Shown in pieces: positions 1 through 8,795 of a stretch of 64,000 nt of DNA. The translations under genes and the position numbers were made by a program. Position 1 is the first letter of the stretch, and every line of letters starts with the position of its first letter. The notes below the pieces were generated by a model that saw only the letters and a program-made list of their open reading frames with translations, ran no database searches and was not told the origin of the DNA. The stretch is from Aliidongia sp035943795 (GTDB taxonomy: Bacteria; Pseudomonadota; Alphaproteobacteria; ATCC43930; CGMCC-115725), in NCBI RefSeq assembly GCF_035943795.1, contig NZ_DASZBY010000034.1, positions 124,001 to 188,000 on the forward strand. The letters are read 5' to 3'.

Positions 1-1009
1 AGCCGGCGTCGGCATAGGTCTGGGTCTGGTAGCCGCCGGTGAGCGAGACCAGGAACAAGCTATCGATGTCGAACACGAAGCCCGCGTCGCCGCGCACCCC
101 GTTGCTGGCGCGCCGACGGCCCGAGGCGTCGATGTCGCGGCCAAAGCTGCGCCCGTCGGGGCGGATTTCGACGAAGACCTTCTGCTCGCCGAAGAAGGTG
201 TGATCGAACCGGACGTCGCCGAAGATCTCCTGGCGGTCGCGGTCGTTCGTGATGATCAGGCCCTGGGTGCCGAACGACTGGTCGAAGATGGTCTGGCTGT
301 AGCCGGTCGTGAGTGTGAGCAAATTATGGGCGCCGGTGCCGATTGACGTGCCGGCCTCGGCGTCGTAGAGCAGATAGGTTGCCGGCTTGAATCCATTGAT
401 CGTGTTCGGGTCGGAGCGCGGGACCGCAAGGCGCTGCACGCCGCCGTTCAGGAACAGGCCGAGATCGGTGCCGAGTTGGTCAGAGAGCGTCAGTCGCGAG
501 CCGCCCTGCCAGAAATCCTCGTTCGTCAGCGAGAGATACTGCCGCTCCTGACCATTGAGGTCGAGGTGCGCGCGAAACCCGCTCGTGCCGTAGTCCGCAC
601 CGAGGCGCGCCCCGTAATCAGCGAAGAAATCCGACTTCGTGTCATTTTGCAGCGCGAACACATTGTCGTTGAATCCTAAATCTGCCACGGCCGAGGCCTG
701 GAACGTCACGCCGCCGATCTGTGTTCCTGGGATTGTGGTGCGGCGGTCGAAGCGATCCTGCAGCAGTTCGTCCGGTCGGACGTCGTCCGCCGAACTGTCG
801 GCAACGCCCTGAGCGGCAGCGGGAAGGCAGGCGCCCAAAGAGAGCAGGATCGCAAAGCCGGAAACGAACGCAGCCAGGCTTCGGCCGGGCGCCCGGGCAG
901 GGCGTCGCCGAAAATTTAATCCGGAAACAGTTCCCGGGTTCGGAACTGAATGCGAGCTGGTCGTGTTCTTTTTTGTGCGATGCAGCATTAGCGCTTGTGT
1001 CCAGCTCAT
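1..1009 (-). CDS. Outer membrane beta-barrel protein (BBP2-like), partial
   Basis: The minus strand is open from the left edge to an ATG at 1009, so the C-terminus lies outside the window and 336 residues are visible. After a polar N-terminus of about 45 residues comes a hydrophobic signal segment ending in LPAAAQG. The rest shows the alternating polar/hydrophobic pattern of barrel strands, with many Gly, Asn, Asp and aromatic residues (for example FGDVRFDHTFFGEQKVFVEI). This resembles the putative beta-barrel porin 2 family often found beside exopolysaccharide genes. It is divergent from a priming sugar transferase, so a role in polysaccharide passage or anchoring at the outer membrane is inferred. 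An ATG at 988 is an alternative start; neither has a strong ribosome binding site. Confidence 0.8.
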   Translation of the reverse strand, partial: MSWTQALMLHRTKKNTTSSHSVPNPGTVSGLNFRRRPARAPGRSLAAFVSGFAILLSLGACLPAAAQGVADSSADDVRPDELLQDRFDRRTTIPGTQIGGVTFQASAVADLGFNDNVFALQNDTKSDFFADYGARLGADYGTSGFRAHLDLNGQERQYLSLTNEDFWQGGSRLTLSDQLGTDLGLFLNGGVQRLAVPRSDPNTINGFKPATYLLYDAEAGTSIGTGAHNLLTLTTGYSQTIFDQSFGTQGLIITNDRDRQEIFGDVRFDHTFFGEQKVFVEIRPDGRSFGRDIDASGRRRASNGVRGDAGFVFDIDSLFLVSLTGGYQTQTYADAG

Positions 1010-1387
1010 AACGATGATTCAATTAGTAACAATTTTACGTTTTTCTTAGGGAAAAATTCCCTCCCAGCGGAAAAAAACTGAAACGACGCGGAAAAAATTC
1101 TGATAGAACTATGTTGCGTTGCAAAGGCGCAATCTTCTTTCAGGTGCTACCAGGCTACGTTTGGAACGCAGGAAAGTCGAGATTTCTACCGGAGAATACG
1201 AAGTATCCCGGGAGAATCAATCAGGGGCAGTCAATGCCTCAAATTTGCCCTGAACCTGCCGGTCGCACCTTCATTAGCATATTGCGTATGCGAATGAGAT
1301 TTGAACTTGGCAGCGGGCATCTCTAGTCGATCCTGCAAGCAAACTCCGCGTACATTTCTCTGTGGATTTACTTGTCCGAGGATCATA
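1010..1387. promoter_or_regulatory. Divergent promoter region of the polysaccharide locus
   Basis: These 378 bases separate the leftward barrel gene from the rightward sugar transferase and are clearly more AT-rich than the flanking genes. They contain a short dyad (GGGAA, 3 bases, TTCCC) at 1049-1061 and a long palindrome at 1271-1297. I see no credible gene here. The open frames on both strands lack ribosome binding sites and have implausible composition. Confidence 0.6.
1271..1297. promoter_or_regulatory. 27-bp near-perfect palindrome, candidate operator
   Basis: The left arm TCATTAGCATA (1271-1281) and right arm TATGCGAATGA (1287-1297) match at 10 of 11 positions around the centre TTGCG. 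It lies 91 bases upstream of the sugar transferase start at 1388. Size and symmetry fit a site for a dimeric regulator. Which regulator binds is unknown. Confidence 0.55.
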
Positions 1388-2149
1388 ATGAAGCCTTCGA
1401 TGTCGAATTTGACTGCGCGCGCCGAAGGGTTGTCGGTTGGCGATCGGCCATCGTTCGGCACCGCCGGCTACGGCGCGGGCTTCCCAGGGCGCCCTGCGAG
1501 CGGCGAGAGGCAGGGGGCGGCATTGCCCCTGCGTGCACCGGCCGGCCGGCCGAGCAAGCGTGCGTTCGACCTCGCTGCCAGCCTTGTTCTCATCCTGCTG
1601 CTGGGTCCGCTGCTGCTCCTGATCGCGATCGCGGTGCGGTGCGACGGCGGCAATGCGCTGTTCGGCCATCGCCGGATGGGCGCTGCCGGCCGGACCTTCC
1701 GCTGCTGGAAATTCCGTTCCATGGTTCCCGATGCCGAGGCCGTTCTGGCCCATACGCTGGCCAGTGATCCCGCCGCCCGTGCCGAATGGGACCGCGATTT
1801 CAAGCTGCGCCGCGACCCCCGGGTGACGCCGCTCGGCAATTTCCTGCGCAAGTCGAGCCTGGACGAGCTGCCGCAGCTGTTCAACGTGCTGAAGGGGGAG
1901 ATGAGCCTGGTCGGTCCGCGCCCGATCGTGGCGGCGGAAGTCGAGCGCTATGGCGCGTCGATCGAGGAATATCGCGCCTGCAAGCCCGGGATCACCGGCC
2001 TGTGGCAGGTCAGCGGCCGCAATGACGTCGATTATGCCGACCGGGTCGAACTCGACCGGCAATATGCCCAGACCTGGTCGCTGGCCGGCGACCTGATGAT
2101 CCTCGTCCGCACGCTGGGCGTCGTCGCCCGGCGCAGCGGCGCTTATTGA
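1388..2149 (+). CDS. Priming sugar transferase (WbaP/ExoY family)
   Basis: Transfers a sugar-1-phosphate from a nucleotide sugar to undecaprenyl phosphate in the inner membrane, the first step of exopolysaccharide assembly. The 253-residue protein has a variable N-terminus, then KRAFDLAAS and one long hydrophobic segment (around residues 60-78). The cytoplasmic catalytic domain follows with KFRSMV, DELPQLFNVLKGEMSLVGPR and KPGITGLWQVSGR, the hallmark motifs of the family. It is short like ExoY, without the extra N-terminal membrane helices of WbaP. ATG 1388 is chosen over an in-frame start at 1301 because GAGG lies just upstream and the family begins near here. It is followed 12 bases later by a glycosyltransferase, so an operon is likely. 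Confidence 0.93.
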   Translation: MKPSMSNLTARAEGLSVGDRPSFGTAGYGAGFPGRPASGERQGAALPLRAPAGRPSKRAFDLAASLVLILLLGPLLLLIAIAVRCDGGNALFGHRRMGAAGRTFRCWKFRSMVPDAEAVLAHTLASDPAARAEWDRDFKLRRDPRVTPLGNFLRKSSLDELPQLFNVLKGEMSLVGPRPIVAAEVERYGASIEEYRACKPGITGLWQVSGRNDVDYADRVELDRQYAQTWSLAGDLMILVRTLGVVARRSGAY

Positions 2150-2161
2150 GAGGGCTCGGAA

Positions 2162-3334
2162 ATGACCGAAGCCGCGATCCTGCTGGCGCTGGCCTTGCTC
2201 TTCCTGGGCCTGGCCGCGCACCCCTTCGTGTTCTACCCGATCAGCCTGCGCTACCTGACGCGCCATCGCGCGTCTGCGGCAGAGCCGTTCGGCACGCCTG
2301 CGCCCGTGGCGCCGCGCCGCTTCGCGGTCTGCGTCTGCGCCTATAACGAGGCATCCTGCATCGAGCGCAAGGTTGAGAACATGCTCGAGCTGCGCGCCGT
2401 CGTGGGCGATCTCGACATTCTGGTCTATGTCGATGGGTCGTCCGACCGGACGGCCGAACTGCTTCGCCCCTATGCGGACCGCATCACGCTGGTCGTCTCG
2501 CCGGAACGTCGCGGCAAGACCTATGGCATGAACCTGCTGGTCAGCCGCACCAGCGCCGACATCATTTTGTTCACCGATGCGAACGTGCGTATCGATCCCA
2601 CCGCGATCGCGGCGATCGACCGGCGCTTCGCCGACCCGGAGGTCGGCTGCGTCTGCGGCCATCTGATCTATACCAATGGCGAAGAGACGGCGACGGCGGA
2701 GGTGGGCTCGCTCTATTGGCGGCTCGAGGAAGCGATCAAGCGGGACGAGAGCACGCTGGGCGCGGTCATGGGTGCCGACGGCTCGCTGTTCGCGATCCGC
2801 CGCAGCCTGCATCGTGCGGTGCCGGCCAACTTGATCGACGACATGTTCGTGTCGCTGGGCATCCTGTGCGACGGCCGCAAGGTCGTAACCGCGCCGGACG
2901 CGCTGGCCTATGAAGCGTCGGTCACCTCGTCGAACGAGGAATTCCGCCGCAAGGTCCGCATCGCCTGCCAGGCGTTCAACGTGCATCGCGAACTGTGGCC
3001 GCGCCTGAAGCATCTGCCGCTGACCGTCGTCTACATGTACATCTCGCATAAGCTGCTGCGCTGGCTGGCGGCATTCAACTTGGCGCTCTGCGCGCTCGCG
3101 GGGTCCGCCGGACTGCTGGCCATGGGCGTGCCGGTCGAGGCGCTGGCGCTGTTGCTCGGCCTGTTCGCGACCTCGCTCTGGGCGGCGCTGCGCTTCCAAC
3201 TACGGCCGCTGTCGTCGATCGCGGAAATCCTGGTGGCGCTGGCCGGCGCCTCGCTCGGCGTCATCCACTCGCTGCGCGGTCAGAAATTCCAGACCTGGAC
3301 CCCGGCGTCTTCGATCCGGCGTGCCGGCCATTGA
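2162..3334 (+). CDS. Membrane glycosyltransferase, family 2
   Basis: Adds a sugar to the lipid-linked repeat unit or growing polysaccharide. The 390-residue protein has an N-terminal membrane segment (residues 5-25). A GT-A domain follows with AYNE, DGSSD, the metal-binding TDAN in place of DxD, and DDMFVSLGI as the likely acceptor/base motif. Two or more C-terminal membrane helices (about residues 295-345) anchor it, as in processive or ExoO/HasA-like transferases. It starts 12 bases after the sugar transferase with GAGAGGG upstream. The donor and linkage cannot be read from sequence. Confidence 0.9.
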   Translation: MTEAAILLALALLFLGLAAHPFVFYPISLRYLTRHRASAAEPFGTPAPVAPRRFAVCVCAYNEASCIERKVENMLELRAVVGDLDILVYVDGSSDRTAELLRPYADRITLVVSPERRGKTYGMNLLVSRTSADIILFTDANVRIDPTAIAAIDRRFADPEVGCVCGHLIYTNGEETATAEVGSLYWRLEEAIKRDESTLGAVMGADGSLFAIRRSLHRAVPANLIDDMFVSLGILCDGRKVVTAPDALAYEASVTSSNEEFRRKVRIACQAFNVHRELWPRLKHLPLTVVYMYISHKLLRWLAAFNLALCALAGSAGLLAMGVPVEALALLLGLFATSLWAALRFQLRPLSSIAEILVALAGASLGVIHSLRGQKFQTWTPASSIRRAGH

Positions 3335-3391
3335 CGTTGCGACCGATCGGCGCGGGCCGAATCCACCACGCCATCGATCGCCGACCGGACT

Positions 3392-5443
3392 ATGATCGGG
3401 CCGGGGCGGCCGTCCGGACCGCCCATCGGTGACACGACGGAACGCTCGATCTTGACCATCGCCCCGCATCGTCGCGACGTGTTGATTGGTGCGGCCGCCC
3501 TGGCCGTCTGGCGGCCGTCCCTCGGCTGGGCCGCCGAGCCCGCGCTGCTCGCCCTCGATTTCACGCAGGGCCTGCCGGCCGGAGTCCGCCTGGACCGTGC
3601 CAGCCCAGGCATGGTGGATGGGCCGGGTGGGACCCTGAAGCCCGCGGCGGCGCATGTGCCGCGCCTGGCGCTCGATCCGGCAAGTGGCCGGCCGCAAGGG
3701 CTGCTGATCGAGGGGGCTGCGACCAATTTCGCGCGGAACTCGCTCAGCCTTTCGAGCCATACCTGGCAGTTCAAGGGCGCTGCCATCGCGGCCGTCGCGC
3801 CCGAGATCGAGGCGCCGGACGGTTCGCACACCGTGGCCCGGCTGCGCATCCACGAACAGAAGGGCGACCTGGGCGTCGTCGGTGGTGGCGGGCCGATCGG
3901 CGCGGGCGAGATCTGCACGCTGTCGGTCTACCTGCGCCAGATCGGCGACGGCACCGAATGGTCGCTGAACCTGTTCGACTATGGCACCTACCACGGCCAT
4001 TTCGAACGGGTTCCCCTGACGCCGTCCTGGCAGCGCGTCAGCTTCACGATCCATTGGGACGGCCGCGACATCAGCAACAAGGTCATCAACCTGGCGCCCG
4101 GCCGGCCGGAATGGGTGCAGGAATCGACCCATGAGGCCCTGGCCTGGGGTTGCCAGCTCGAGCTGGGCCGGGTCGCCTCGTCCCTGATCGCGACGGATAC
4201 CCTGCCGGTCGCGCGGGCCGCCGACGTGGTGACGATCGACGCGGCGGCCCTGTCACGGCCGACCGGCCTGTTGCGCCTGGCGCTGCCGCGCGGCGGGGTG
4301 CGTGGCGGCACGCTGCTCGACACGGAGGGTGGCGGCATCAAGCTCGGCTACAGCCAAAGCGGATGGCTCGAAGCGACGGTCGGCGGGCTGACCGTCGCTG
4401 GCACCAGCGACGCGACCGCCGATACGGTCGTCGAACTCGGCTGGGGGCCGACGGGCGTCACGCTCAGAAGCGGCGCCGGCACTGTTCTGATCATCCGTGG
4501 CGTCAGTGCCGGCAAGACCGGGCCGATCGCGTGCGGCGCCAGCGCCCGGCTGTTCGCCCGGATGGATGGCTCCGCCCCGCTCAACGGCGTGCTGGGTGCG
4601 CTGACGCTGGAGGCTAGCGCGCCGATGCCGAAGGTCGCCGCAACGGCGGCGGCGGCACCCAGCTTCGTGCCGGCGGGCTATCGCCTGGCGTTCGGCGACG
4701 AGTTCGACGATGGCGACGTCGCGCGCATCAACGAGAACGCGACTGGCGGCCGGCCAGGCGCGCCGGCATGGCGCAGCCGCTACCACCAGGATCGCTTCAC
4801 GGTCATCAACCAGGAAAAGCAGATCTACATGGATCCGGCCTTCGGTGGGAAAGCGGACCATCCGCTGGGCGTGCAGCCCTTCTCGCTCAAAGACGGCATC
4901 CTGACCATCACCGCCGATCGCGCCGATCCGGCGGCGGTTAGCCCGCATATTCTGAATTTCAAATACACCTCAGGCTGCATCACCAGCGAACTGACCCACT
5001 GGCAGACCTACGGCTATTTCGAGATGCGCGCCCGCCTGCCGGTCGGCAAGGGCTTCTGGCCGGCCTTCTGGCTGCTGCCCAAGGCATCGCGCTGGCCGCC
5101 GGAGATCGACATCTTCGAGGGTGCCGGCACCCGACCGGGCGCCGTCCACCTGGGCGTGCTGATCGCCCAGGGCAAGACCGCCGACAAGTGGATCGAAGAC
5201 GTTATCAACGTCGCCGACGGATTCCATGTCTACGGGCTGGAATGGACCCGCGACCAGTTGACCTGGTTCCTCGACGGCAAGCCGGTCTGGCAGCAACCGA
5301 ACGGCATCAACGAGGATATGTACATCCTGGCCAACCTGGCGCTCGGCAGTCACGACCCGAAATTCATCCCCGACCCTGACGACACTACGCCGTTCCCCGG
5401 GCGGTTCGAGATCGATTACATCCGCGCCTATCGCAAAGGCTGA
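3392..5443 (+). CDS. Exported GH16 glycoside hydrolase with large N-terminal region
   Basis: Likely endo-glycanase that trims or processes the polysaccharide made by the two preceding genes, as ExoK/ExsH-type enzymes do. The 683-residue protein starts with a Tat-like signal: HRRDVLIGAAALAVW followed by an alanine-rich end before AEPALLALDF. Residues about 45-400 look like beta-sandwich or carbohydrate-binding domains that I do not recognise. From about 420 comes the GH16 fold with FGDEFDDGDV, YFEMRARLPVGKGFWPAFWL and EIDIFEG at 571-577. Here Glu571 is the nucleophile, Glu576 the acid/base and Asp573 sits between. The ATG at 3392 lacks a ribosome binding site; a TTG at 3452 would place the twin arginines nearer the N-terminus. 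Confidence 0.88.
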   Translation: MIGPGRPSGPPIGDTTERSILTIAPHRRDVLIGAAALAVWRPSLGWAAEPALLALDFTQGLPAGVRLDRASPGMVDGPGGTLKPAAAHVPRLALDPASGRPQGLLIEGAATNFARNSLSLSSHTWQFKGAAIAAVAPEIEAPDGSHTVARLRIHEQKGDLGVVGGGGPIGAGEICTLSVYLRQIGDGTEWSLNLFDYGTYHGHFERVPLTPSWQRVSFTIHWDGRDISNKVINLAPGRPEWVQESTHEALAWGCQLELGRVASSLIATDTLPVARAADVVTIDAAALSRPTGLLRLALPRGGVRGGTLLDTEGGGIKLGYSQSGWLEATVGGLTVAGTSDATADTVVELGWGPTGVTLRSGAGTVLIIRGVSAGKTGPIACGASARLFARMDGSAPLNGVLGALTLEASAPMPKVAATAAAAPSFVPAGYRLAFGDEFDDGDVARINENATGGRPGAPAWRSRYHQDRFTVINQEKQIYMDPAFGGKADHPLGVQPFSLKDGILTITADRADPAAVSPHILNFKYTSGCITSELTHWQTYGYFEMRARLPVGKGFWPAFWLLPKASRWPPEIDIFEGAGTRPGAVHLGVLIAQGKTADKWIEDVINVADGFHVYGLEWTRDQLTWFLDGKPVWQQPNGINEDMYILANLALGSHDPKFIPDPDDTTPFPGRFEIDYIRAYRKG

Positions 5444-5451
5444 CGAGGAAA

Positions 5452-5479
5452 AGCCGCCGAGGCCAAGGACCCGGCGGCT
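5452..5479. terminator. Hairpin between convergent genes
   Basis: AGCCGCCG (5452-5459) pairs perfectly with CGGCGGCT (5472-5479) across a 12-base loop. A-rich bases precede it and T-rich bases follow it. It sits between the GH16 gene and the leftward gene ending at 5510, so it may stop transcription from both sides. Confidence 0.6.
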
Positions 5480-5509
5480 GATTTCATGGGTGCGGACTGC
5501 GCCCGGCAG

Positions 5510-6091
5510 TCAGACGCTGATGCCGACCGATCCCAGGATGCCGCTCAGGCTCGAGACGCTCGACTGCAGGTTCGCATCCGCCGCTGCCGCCGCGGTGGCG
5601 CCGCTCGAGGTCGTGGTGCCGTTGGTGTCGGCACTGGTCAGGGCCGTATCGCCGCTGCCGTTGACGTTGCCGCCGCCGGTACGTTGATAGATCGCCTTTC
5701 CGACGGCGGTCAGCTCGTAGACGCCGCCCGTCACCTTGCCGCCGGCCACGACCTTCTTGTCGAGCTTCAACCAGCCGGCGGAGCGGATGTTGGCGACGGT
5801 CGTGGGCTCGGTGCCGGTCGCGTTCCACGGAATGGTCAGCGGGGCATTGTTGTCGCCGACCGCCTGCAGCACGCGCTGCTGGCTCGTGTTCAACTTGCCT
5901 TCGGCGAGCGCCTGGGTGGTCGAGGGCGTGGCCGACGAGGATTGGGTGAGGAGTGCGGTTAGCGCGCCGCCAGAGTTGGTGGAACTGCCGCCGAGGATGT
6001 TCACCGCGCTTGCCGAACTCGTGGCCGTGCCGAGCCAGTTGGCCAAAACACCGGTCGACGAGGAGACGCCGAAGGAAGACGGAATAGACAT
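5510..6091 (-). CDS. Hypothetical protein, low complexity with winged-helix-like core
   Basis: I do not recognise this 193-residue protein. It starts at ATG 6091 (MSIPSSFGVSS); a longer start at 6151 would add a non-conserved-looking arginine-rich extension. The first 70 and last 45 residues are rich in Ser, Thr, Ala and Gly. The middle (about 75-145) is ordered: LNTSQQRVLQAV, an AGWLKLDKKV segment and GGVYELTAVGKAIYQ. The last resembles the wing and LTxxG pattern of winged-helix domains, but this is only a resemblance. There is no signal peptide. The opening MSI plus Ser/Gly pattern recurs in the hypothetical gene at 12376. Confidence 0.7.
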   Translation of the reverse strand: MSIPSSFGVSSSTGVLANWLGTATSSASAVNILGGSSTNSGGALTALLTQSSSATPSTTQALAEGKLNTSQQRVLQAVGDNNAPLTIPWNATGTEPTTVANIRSAGWLKLDKKVVAGGKVTGGVYELTAVGKAIYQRTGGGNVNGSGDTALTSADTNGTTTSSGATAAAAADANLQSSVSSLSGILGSVGISV

Positions 6092-6383
6092 CGCACTAAC
6101 CCCTAGGTGTTTCCCCGGGAGGGACAGGCGCGTCCGAAGCGCCCTTCGCAAAGTCGACTGGGTTCAACCAATCCGGAGTCGACGGGCCGGAGCCGTTACA
6201 GGCAGGCGCATTTGCACCGTGCTGCCATAGAAGCATCAAATCGTTAACGAGTCGAGTACAAAGCCGGAAAACGCATGCTAACGCTGGCATCGGCCGCGAT
6301 CCGGCGTTAATGCTGCGGTCGGTAACTGGATGGCCGGCGGTTTCATTCGTCCGGCGCGAGGCTTCAAGGGGAGAGGGCGTTTC

Positions 6384-7166
6384 ATGAGCGCGACGGGTCC
6401 GACATCGGGCAATGGGCAGGCAAGCGGCGCCGCGCCTTCCTTGCCGCTGTTCTTCAAAGACGTGACCGTGCTCGATGCGGGCCTCCATGGCGCGCTCAAG
6501 CTCGACCGTGCGAGCGGCTACGGCTTCGCCCGGATCGCCAATGCGCTGCCGCTGGGTCTGAGCGAGGTCGCCATTGCCGCGCAATATTACCCGATCGTGC
6601 TGACCAGCGGGCCCAACCCGATGCCGGTCGCGATCCTGGGTTATCAGGCGGGGGAGAACCTGTTCATCGATACCGAGGGCGCCTGGCTCGACGACAGCTA
6701 CATCCCGGCCTATGTCCGGGCCTTTCCCTTCATCCTGATCGAGCCGCCGGGTGCCGGTTCGATTTATCTCGGCATCGAGACGACGGCGCCGATCCTGGGC
6801 GACCAGGGCGAGCCGCTGTTCACGGACGGCAAGCCGACCGCCGTCGTGGACACGGCCATGAGCTTCGCGCTCGCCTATCGCGACGACCTGAAGCGGGCGA
6901 CCGAGTTCGGCAAGGCGCTGAACGATGCGGGCCTGCTGGTGGCGAACGAGGCGCGCCTGACGTTCAAGAGCGGCGGCACGGCGCGGCTCGACGGCTTCAA
7001 CGTCGTCGACGGCGCCAAGCTCGACGCGCTGGCGGACGAGACGTTCCTCGGCTGGCGCAAGCAGGGCCTGCTCAACCCGCTTTACGCCATCCTGCAGTCG
7101 TCGACGCGCTGGGGGCAGGTCATCAATCTTGCCAACGGCCGTCGGGTCGATGGCGTCACGGCGTAG
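6384..7166 (+). CDS. SapC-like protein
   Basis: The 260-residue protein matches the SapC family (named after an S-layer secretion gene of Campylobacter fetus). Many proteobacterial members have no proven role. Family features seen are PLFFKDVTVLDAGLHGALKL, the YYPIVLTSGPNPMPVAILGY region, the N-terminal half ending in YIPAYVRAFPFIL, and a C-terminal FLGWRKQGLLNPLYAILQS. No signal peptide or membrane span is visible, so it is probably cytoplasmic or peripheral. ATG 6384 follows a strong GGGGAGAGGG site. It stands alone between a 292-base upstream region and a terminator. Confidence 0.85.
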   Translation: MSATGPTSGNGQASGAAPSLPLFFKDVTVLDAGLHGALKLDRASGYGFARIANALPLGLSEVAIAAQYYPIVLTSGPNPMPVAILGYQAGENLFIDTEGAWLDDSYIPAYVRAFPFILIEPPGAGSIYLGIETTAPILGDQGEPLFTDGKPTAVVDTAMSFALAYRDDLKRATEFGKALNDAGLLVANEARLTFKSGGTARLDGFNVVDGAKLDALADETFLGWRKQGLLNPLYAILQSSTRWGQVINLANGRRVDGVTA

Positions 7167-7242
7167 GTTTCTTGCGGGAGGCCCTGGGACGGGCGGGCGT
7201 ACGCGCTTCCCGTCCCGGACGCGCAAATGACTAACGAGTGGC

Positions 7243-7269
7243 AAACGCGCCCGCCTGCCGGGCGCGTTT
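7243..7269 (+). terminator. Strong hairpin after the SapC-like gene
   Basis: AAACGCGCCCG (7243-7253) and CGGGCGCGTTT (7259-7269) form an 11-bp perfect stem around CCTGC. The stem base ends in TTT, giving a short U-run. It lies 77 bases after the SapC-like stop and before the next promoter. Confidence 0.7.
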
Positions 7270-7348
7270 CTGCCATGTAGCACCGGCATTTGTTGATCGG
7301 CCCGTGCAGGCGCAATTTTTACTTCGCAATCTCAGGTGACGGCGAAGC

Positions 7349-8794
7349 ATGTCCGACCGCGTCTCGAAGCCCATTCTGGTGGCCCTGATCATCGCCTGCG
7401 CGATGTTCATGGAGAATTTGGACGGAACGGTCATCACGACCGCACTGCCGGAGATGGCCAAGTCGTTCGGCACCAACCCGATCCGCCTGTCGCTCGGCAT
7501 CACGTCCTACATGCTGAGCCTGGCCGTCTTCATTCCGATCAGCGGCTGGATCGCCGACCGCTACGGCGCCCGAACCATCTTCAGTGCGGCGATCGGCGTG
7601 TTCACGCTGGGTTCGATCCTGTGCGGCCTCAGCCAGAACGTGCCGGAGTTCGTCGGCGCCCGTGTCCTGCAGGGCATCGGCGGCGCCATGATGGTGCCGG
7701 TCGGCCGCCTCGTGCTGTTGCGCAGCTGCGAGAAGTCCGAACTGGTTCGCGCCATGTCCTACCTGATGGTGCCGGCCATGATCGGCCCGGTCGTAGGCCC
7801 CCCGCTCGGCGGCTTCATCACGACCTTTGCTTCCTGGCACTGGATCTTCTTCCTGAACGTACCGGTCGGCATCCTCGGCATCTTCCTGGTTCAGCGCTTC
7901 ATCGAGAATTACCGCGAGCCGGTGCAGGCGCCGCTCGACTGGCGCGGCTTCGTGCTGACCGGGCTGTCGCTCGCCTGCCTGATGTATGGTCTGGAACTGA
8001 TCGGCCGCCCGGACGCGAGCGGCTATGAGTCTCTGGGCTTCCTCGGCGCCGGCCTCGCGATCGGCCTGCCGGCGGTGCGCCACGCGCTGCACCATCCGAA
8101 GCCGCTGGTCGACCTCGGCCTGCTGCGCATCCCGACCTTTGCCGCCACCGTGCTGGGCGGCTCGCTGTTCCGTATCGGCGTCGGCGCCATCCCGTTCCTC
8201 GTGCCGCTGATGCTGCAGGTCGCCTTCGGCATGAGCGCGTTCAGTTCCGGTCTGCTGACCTTCGCGGCCGCCGCCGGCTCGATGACCATGAAGATGTCGG
8301 GCGGTCCGATCCTGAAGCGCTTCGGCTTCCGTACCGTCCTGCTGGTCAATGGCGCCATCAGCGCGCTGTTCATGATGGTCTGCGCCCTCTTCACCCCGGC
8401 AACCCCGGCCGTCAGCATCTTCGTGCTGCTGCTGGCCGGCGGCTTCTTCCGCTCGCTCGAATTCACCAGCCTGAACACGCTCGCCTTCGCCGATGTGGCG
8501 AAGCCCAAGATGAGCGCCGCCACCAGCCTGTCCAGCATGGTGCAGCAGGTATCGCTCGGTACCGGCGTGGCGCTGGGCGCGGTTCTCCTGCATGTGCGCC
8601 TCGCCTGGCGCGCGGCACCCCACGGGCCGCTCGAGACCGGCGATTTCCAGTTCGCCTTCGTCGTGATCGGCCTGATCTCGCTCGTCGCCGTCACGCTGTT
8701 CCTGCGCCTGGCACCCGATGCTGGTTGGGAAGTCAGCGGCCATCGCCCGCGCGGCCGGACCCCCGCTCCCGTGCCGGCCGCGGGCGACGACTAG
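7349..8794 (+). CDS. MFS multidrug transporter, DHA2 (EmrB/QacA) type
   Basis: Inner-membrane drug/proton antiporter of the 14-helix type. The 481-residue protein shows FMENLDGTVITTALPEMA in helix 1 (DHA2 motif D1). GWIADRYGAR is motif A in loop 2-3, and RVLQGIGGAMMVPVGRL is in helix 4. MIGPVVGPPLGGFI is the antiporter motif C in helix 5. ATG 7349 is preceded by AGGTGAC. No HlyD-type adaptor gene lies beside it, so it may act alone or with a distant partner. Its substrate is unknown. The stop is one base from the convergent GFA gene. Confidence 0.92.
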   Translation: MSDRVSKPILVALIIACAMFMENLDGTVITTALPEMAKSFGTNPIRLSLGITSYMLSLAVFIPISGWIADRYGARTIFSAAIGVFTLGSILCGLSQNVPEFVGARVLQGIGGAMMVPVGRLVLLRSCEKSELVRAMSYLMVPAMIGPVVGPPLGGFITTFASWHWIFFLNVPVGILGIFLVQRFIENYREPVQAPLDWRGFVLTGLSLACLMYGLELIGRPDASGYESLGFLGAGLAIGLPAVRHALHHPKPLVDLGLLRIPTFAATVLGGSLFRIGVGAIPFLVPLMLQVAFGMSAFSSGLLTFAAAAGSMTMKMSGGPILKRFGFRTVLLVNGAISALFMMVCALFTPATPAVSIFVLLLAGGFFRSLEFTSLNTLAFADVAKPKMSAATSLSSMVQQVSLGTGVALGAVLLHVRLAWRAAPHGPLETGDFQFAFVVIGLISLVAVTLFLRLAPDAGWEVSGHRPRGRTPAPVPAAGDD

Positions 8795-8795
8795 G

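Noticed and set aside
642..1022. 126-codon minus-strand frame at the left edge
   Set aside because: The neighbouring frame on the same strand encodes a signal peptide and beta-barrel protein running off the edge, so this frame is a shadow.
1274..3199. Long open frame (641 codons) on the minus strand across the sugar transferase and GT2 genes
   Set aside because: It is antisense to two genes with clear motifs, and its translation is Arg/Gln/Asp-rich without domains, as expected for a GC-rich shadow frame.
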